The notes beneath the pieces were generated by a model. It worked only from the letters and a program-made list of their open reading frames with translations, had not been told where the DNA came from and searched no databases. A stretch of 64,000 nucleotides of DNA from JAOAGA01 sp964540515 (GTDB lineage: Bacteria; CALINM01). This document shows, piece by piece, positions 61,124 to 64,000 of this stretch. Location of the stretch: contig CAZIMS010000001.1 in the NCBI GenBank assembly GCA_964540515.1, positions 62,001-126,000 on the forward strand. Reading direction: 5' to 3'. Every line of letters begins with the position of its first letter. The first letter of the stretch is position 1. The position numbers and the translations under genes are program-made.

Positions 61124-63115
61124 TTAAGTAAAGACGGCATTTTCAAGAAGCTTTTTTATCTCATCTCTTAACTTTGCTGCCTCTTCAAAGTGCATATCTT
61201 TTGCCAGTTTTTTCATCTTTTTTTCTAATATCTTAACCCTCCTCTCTAAAGCCTCAGTTGTGATATCTTTGTAGATATCTTTGTTTTCTGATATCTCTAT
61301 AGTAAAGTAATCTTTCTCACAGAGAATACCAAAGTCTTCATTTATATTTTTTCTGACTGTCTCTGGTGTTATATTATTTTTTGCATTGTAGTCAAGTTGT
61401 ATCTTTCGTCTTCTTTCTGACTCTCTAATTGCCCTTTCCATTGATTCTGTTGTTTTATCAGCATAAAAAATGACCTTGCCGTTTATATTTCTCGCAGCTC
61501 TGCCACAAGTTTGAATAAGTGAGGTCTCGCTTCTTAAAAAACCCTCTCTATCAGCATCCATTATCGCCACAAGTGATACCTCTGGTAAATCAAGCCCCTC
61601 TCGTAAAAGGTTAATACCAATTAAAACATCAAAATCACCTTTTCTAAGTCCTTTTATTATTTTTACCCTATCAAGGGTATCAACATCAGAATGTAGGTAT
61701 TCTGTTTTAATGCCCTGCTCTTTAAAGTAGGCAGAAAGGTCTTCGGCCATTCTCTTTGTTAATGTTGATATCAAAACCCTCTCTCCTCTTTCAATTACTT
61801 TTTTTGATTCAAAGAGAATGTCTTTAACCTGACTTTTAGATGGTTTGATAATTATCTCAGGGTCAACTAAGCCTGTAGGCCTTATTATCTGTTCTACAAT
61901 TTTTTCACTTTTTCCCAACTCATAGGGCCCCGGTGTTGCCGATACATAAATTACGTAATTCACTCTTTTTTCAAACTCCTCAAACTTAAGTGGTCTATTA
62001 TCAAGAGCAGAAGGTAGTCTAAACCCATTGTCAACAAGTGTCTGCTTTCTCGACCTATCACCTTCATACATCCCACCAATCTGGGGGACTGTAAGATGTG
62101 ATTCATCTATTATTAGCAGAAAATCCTTTGGAAAGTAGTCTAAAAGTGTAAAAGGGGGCACACCTGGTGGCCTTCCATCTAAGTAGCGAGAATAGTTTTC
62201 TATGCCCTTACAGTATCCCATCTCCTCTAAAAGCTCTATATCATAAAGGGTTCTTTGCTTTAATCTCTCAGCAAAGAGTAACTTTTTTTCCTTTTCAAAA
62301 TAATCCAGCCTCTCTTTTAACTCTCTTCTGATCCCAGTAATGGCGTTTTTAAGTCTCTCCTCAGAGGCCACATAATGACTTGCAGGATATATGGTAATCC
62401 TTTCTTGATTAGAGATTATCTCACCAGTAACAGGGTCAAAGGTATTAATGTTTTCTATCGTGTCACCAAAAAACTCTACTCTAATTGCTTTATTATCTTC
62501 ATAGGCAGGAAATATATCTATTACATCACCTCTAACCCTAAAGGTACCTCTATAAAAATCATAGTCATTTCTAATATATTGCATCTCAATTAGCTTTTTC
62601 ATAACATCCCTAATATCAAGGGTAGCTCCTTTGTCAAAAACTATAATCATACCTGAGTATGCCTCAGGTGAGCCTATGCCATATATACAAGATACAGAGG
62701 CTACTATTATTACATCTCTTCTTTCCAAAAGAGAGTATGTTGCCCTGTGACGTAACTTATCAATCTCTTCGTTGATTGAAGAGTCTTTCTCTATGTAAGT
62801 ATCTGTCTCTGGGACATAGGCCTCAGGTTGGTAATAGTCATAATAGGAAACAAAATATTCTACAGCGTTCTCAGGAAAAAACTCTTTAAACTCAAAAAAA
62901 AGCTGGGCAGCAAGGGTTTTATTGGGCGCCATTACAAGTGTAGGTTTGTTCACTTTTGCTATAACATTGGCTATAGTAAAGGTCTTGCCTGAACCTGTTA
63001 CTCCAAGCAATACTTGATGTCTTTTCCCTTCCTCAATCCCAATAACTAATGACTCTATAGCATTTGGTTGGTCACCATTGGGCTCAAAGTTTGTATTTAG
63101 TTTGAAGAGAGACAT
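61124..63115 (-). CDS. uvrB: Excinuclease ABC subunit B
   Basis: A 663-residue DNA-repair helicase-like protein, full length. Walker A GVTGSGKTFTIANV near residue 40, the beta-hairpin region YDYYQPEAYVPETDTYIEKD, helicase motifs DESHLTVPQIGGMYEGDRSR, YVSATPGPYEL and QTCGRAARNINGKVI. The C-terminal UvrC-binding UVR motif KDMHFEEAAKLRDEIKKL is present. It works with UvrA and UvrC in nucleotide excision repair. Confidence 0.97.
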   Translation of the reverse strand: MSLFKLNTNFEPNGDQPNAIESLVIGIEEGKRHQVLLGVTGSGKTFTIANVIAKVNKPTLVMAPNKTLAAQLFFEFKEFFPENAVEYFVSYYDYYQPEAYVPETDTYIEKDSSINEEIDKLRHRATYSLLERRDVIIVASVSCIYGIGSPEAYSGMIIVFDKGATLDIRDVMKKLIEMQYIRNDYDFYRGTFRVRGDVIDIFPAYEDNKAIRVEFFGDTIENINTFDPVTGEIISNQERITIYPASHYVASEERLKNAITGIRRELKERLDYFEKEKKLLFAERLKQRTLYDIELLEEMGYCKGIENYSRYLDGRPPGVPPFTLLDYFPKDFLLIIDESHLTVPQIGGMYEGDRSRKQTLVDNGFRLPSALDNRPLKFEEFEKRVNYVIYVSATPGPYELGKSEKIVEQIIRPTGLVDPEIIIKPSKSQVKDILFESKKVIERGERVLISTLTKRMAEDLSAYFKEQGIKTEYLHSDVDTLDRVKIIKGLRKGDFDVLIGINLLREGLDLPEVSLVAIMDADREGFLRSETSLIQTCGRAARNINGKVIFYADKTTESMERAIRESERRRKIQLDYNAKNNITPETVRKNINEDFGILCEKDYFTIEISENKDIYKDITTEALERRVKILEKKMKKLAKDMHFEEAAKLRDEIKKLLENAVFT

Positions 63116-63174
63116 TTTTTTATTTTATATTATCTTTTGTTAAATTAAAATATAATGGTCGTTATAGTTTTCTC

Positions 63175-63205
63175 TTAACATTATTTCTCACGTTTTTGTT
63201 ATAAT
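63175..63205 (+). promoter_or_regulatory. Promoter of the MoaD-like gene
   Basis: A perfect TATAAT at 63200-63205; the best -35 is TTAACA at 63175-63180 with a long 19-base spacer. Only 6 bases separate the -10 box from the ATG at 63212, and no Shine-Dalgarno sequence is present. Confidence 0.5.
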
Positions 63206-63211
63206 AATGAT

Positions 63212-63436
63212 ATGAAAGTGACGGTTAAACTTTTTGCTACTTTAAGGGATTTTGGCCCTAAGTATAATGAGTTAGAGTTTCAAGAGGGCTCAAGATTGTC
63301 AGATATTATAAAATATTTTGGTATACCTGACGATTTCCCCTTAATAAGACTTGTAAATGGTGATTTTGCAAATAATGATTATATGTTGAAAGATGGAGAT
63401 ATAGTTTCATTATTCCCGCCTATCGCAGGTGGATAA
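63212..63436 (+). CDS. MoaD/ThiS-family sulfur carrier protein
   Basis: A 74-residue ubiquitin-fold protein ending in the required Gly-Gly (SLFPPIAGG). VTVKLFATLRDFGPKY at the start resembles MoaD, the small subunit of molybdopterin synthase, which would serve the molybdenum or tungsten cofactor of the formate dehydrogenase. ThiS-type or other carriers have the same fold, so MoaD is likely but not proven. No moaE is adjacent. Probably translated from a leaderless mRNA. Confidence 0.8.
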   Translation: MKVTVKLFATLRDFGPKYNELEFQEGSRLSDIIKYFGIPDDFPLIRLVNGDFANNDYMLKDGDIVSLFPPIAGG

Positions 63437-63437
63437 C

Positions 63438-64000
63438 GTGTCTATCAAAGATGAGCTTACTATACTCTATAAGTTGATAGATATTTTCAAAGAGCTAAGC
63501 TTCAGTCCTGAAAGAAGAGATATTTCCGATGTAGTAATTAAGGGACTCTCCTCTGTTTTTAATCTCACATCAGCCTTTTTTTACGTTCTTGATGAGAAGA
63601 GAGAAAATTTTATTCTTGAGCTTTCAACTGATGAGGAAGTAAAAACTTACAAATTGGGCGAAGGCTTTATCGGACAGGTAGGAAAAGAAGGGACTATTTG
63701 TACTAAAACCTTAAGAGATACTGATAAGGGGACTGTTTTTTTTATCGCTGTCCCAGTCACAGGCAAAAAAAACATCTTAGGCGTAATAGGAGGAAAGAGA
63801 ACAGGAGGCAAAGCCTTTAGCCAAAAAGAGAAAGAGCTAATGAAGGTCTTTGGTTATCAGGTTGGAATAGCTATGGAAAGCTATATATACCACAAAAGGC
63901 TTATAAGAAGTAAAGAGTTTAGAGATAGCATTCTTTATAATATCTTAAGTGGCATCCTTGTAATTAACAAAAAATGGGAAATTAAAACTTTTAACAAAAG
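63438..64000 (+). CDS. GAF/PAS-domain sensor protein (partial)
   Basis: The first 187 residues of a signalling protein cut by the right edge. A GAF domain spans about 20-150 (GLSSVFNLTSAFFYVLDEKR; LGEGFIGQVGKEG; FFIAVPVTGKKNILGVIGGK), followed by the start of a PAS domain (ILYNILSGILVINKKWEIKT). The rest is probably a histidine kinase or an enhancer-binding regulator, which cannot be decided here. The GTG start has AGGTGG five bases upstream and lies one base after the MoaD-like stop. Confidence 0.8.
   Translation, partial: MSIKDELTILYKLIDIFKELSFSPERRDISDVVIKGLSSVFNLTSAFFYVLDEKRENFILELSTDEEVKTYKLGEGFIGQVGKEGTICTKTLRDTDKGTVFFIAVPVTGKKNILGVIGGKRTGGKAFSQKEKELMKVFGYQVGIAMESYIYHKRLIRSKEFRDSILYNILSGILVINKKWEIKTFNK

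Overview
The window is a low-GC, tightly packed bacterial chromosome segment. It has almost no mobile DNA: no insertion sequence, prophage, rRNA, tRNA or CRISPR array was seen. Gene content points to an anaerobic, respiring, diderm bacterium: two complex I gene sets, a selenocysteine formate dehydrogenase, a multiheme c-type cytochrome, LptE and TolC (outer membrane), formate-tetrahydrofolate ligase, a membrane pyrophosphatase and a selenocysteine system. A member of the Deferribacterota (Calditerrivibrio/Deferribacter-like) fits best, but that is an impression from gene content, not a database match.

Layout. 1-22860 (minus strand): two tandem complex I operons. The first to be read (22860 to 13437) is nuoABCDHIJKLMN and lacks nuoE, nuoF and nuoG. 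The second (13369 to beyond base 1) is nuoABCD, then a NuoF-fragment/GltD fusion, then a NuoG/formate dehydrogenase selenoprotein, then nuoHIJKLMN. A promoter-like sequence lies between them. 23077-26500 (plus): nadA joined to a zinc/manganese ABC uptake operon. 26525-28171 (minus): a UPF0237/UPF0210 pair. 28428-29516: an EAL protein. 29651-32962: rpsT facing lptE-leuS. 33077-33645: a tri-heme cytochrome and a cupin. 33635-35657 (minus): DUF4911, tldD and a selenocysteine thioredoxin. 35779-37578: formate-tetrahydrofolate ligase. 37738-40968 (plus): a radical SAM protein and a histidine kinase. 40979-47102 (minus): dprA-smg-topA-rsmI-small protein-selA. 47177-53009 (plus): a TolC/MacA/MacB-type efflux operon. 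53092-59087 (minus): hppA, a transglutaminase-like protein, a MidA-type methyltransferase and an M20 amidohydrolase. 59234-60645 (plus): a SAP-like protein and an archaeal-type SAM synthetase. 60646-61123: the only long gene-free gap. 61124-63115: uvrB. 63212-64000: a MoaD-like protein and a truncated GAF/PAS sensor.

The most notable points are linked. Two genes are interrupted by in-frame TGA codons that read as selenocysteine: the formate dehydrogenase inside the complex I operon (its hairpin puts GGUCU exactly where the E. coli fdhF element has it) and a zinc-ribbon thioredoxin with a U-P-Y-C active site. selA, which makes selenocysteinyl-tRNA, is in the same window. The operon architecture suggests a complex I fed by formate, through a GltD-type flavoprotein, rather than by a standard NuoEFG NADH module. 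Formate-tetrahydrofolate ligase and a MoaD-like protein (molybdopterin sulfur carrier) may belong to the same formate economy. A second theme is regulatory: several first-in-operon genes have a -10 box only 6-10 bases before the start codon and no Shine-Dalgarno sequence, which suggests leaderless mRNAs, while operon-internal genes carry strong ribosome binding sites. Several starts given here were moved from the longest open frame to a better-supported codon; the reasons are given in each entry.
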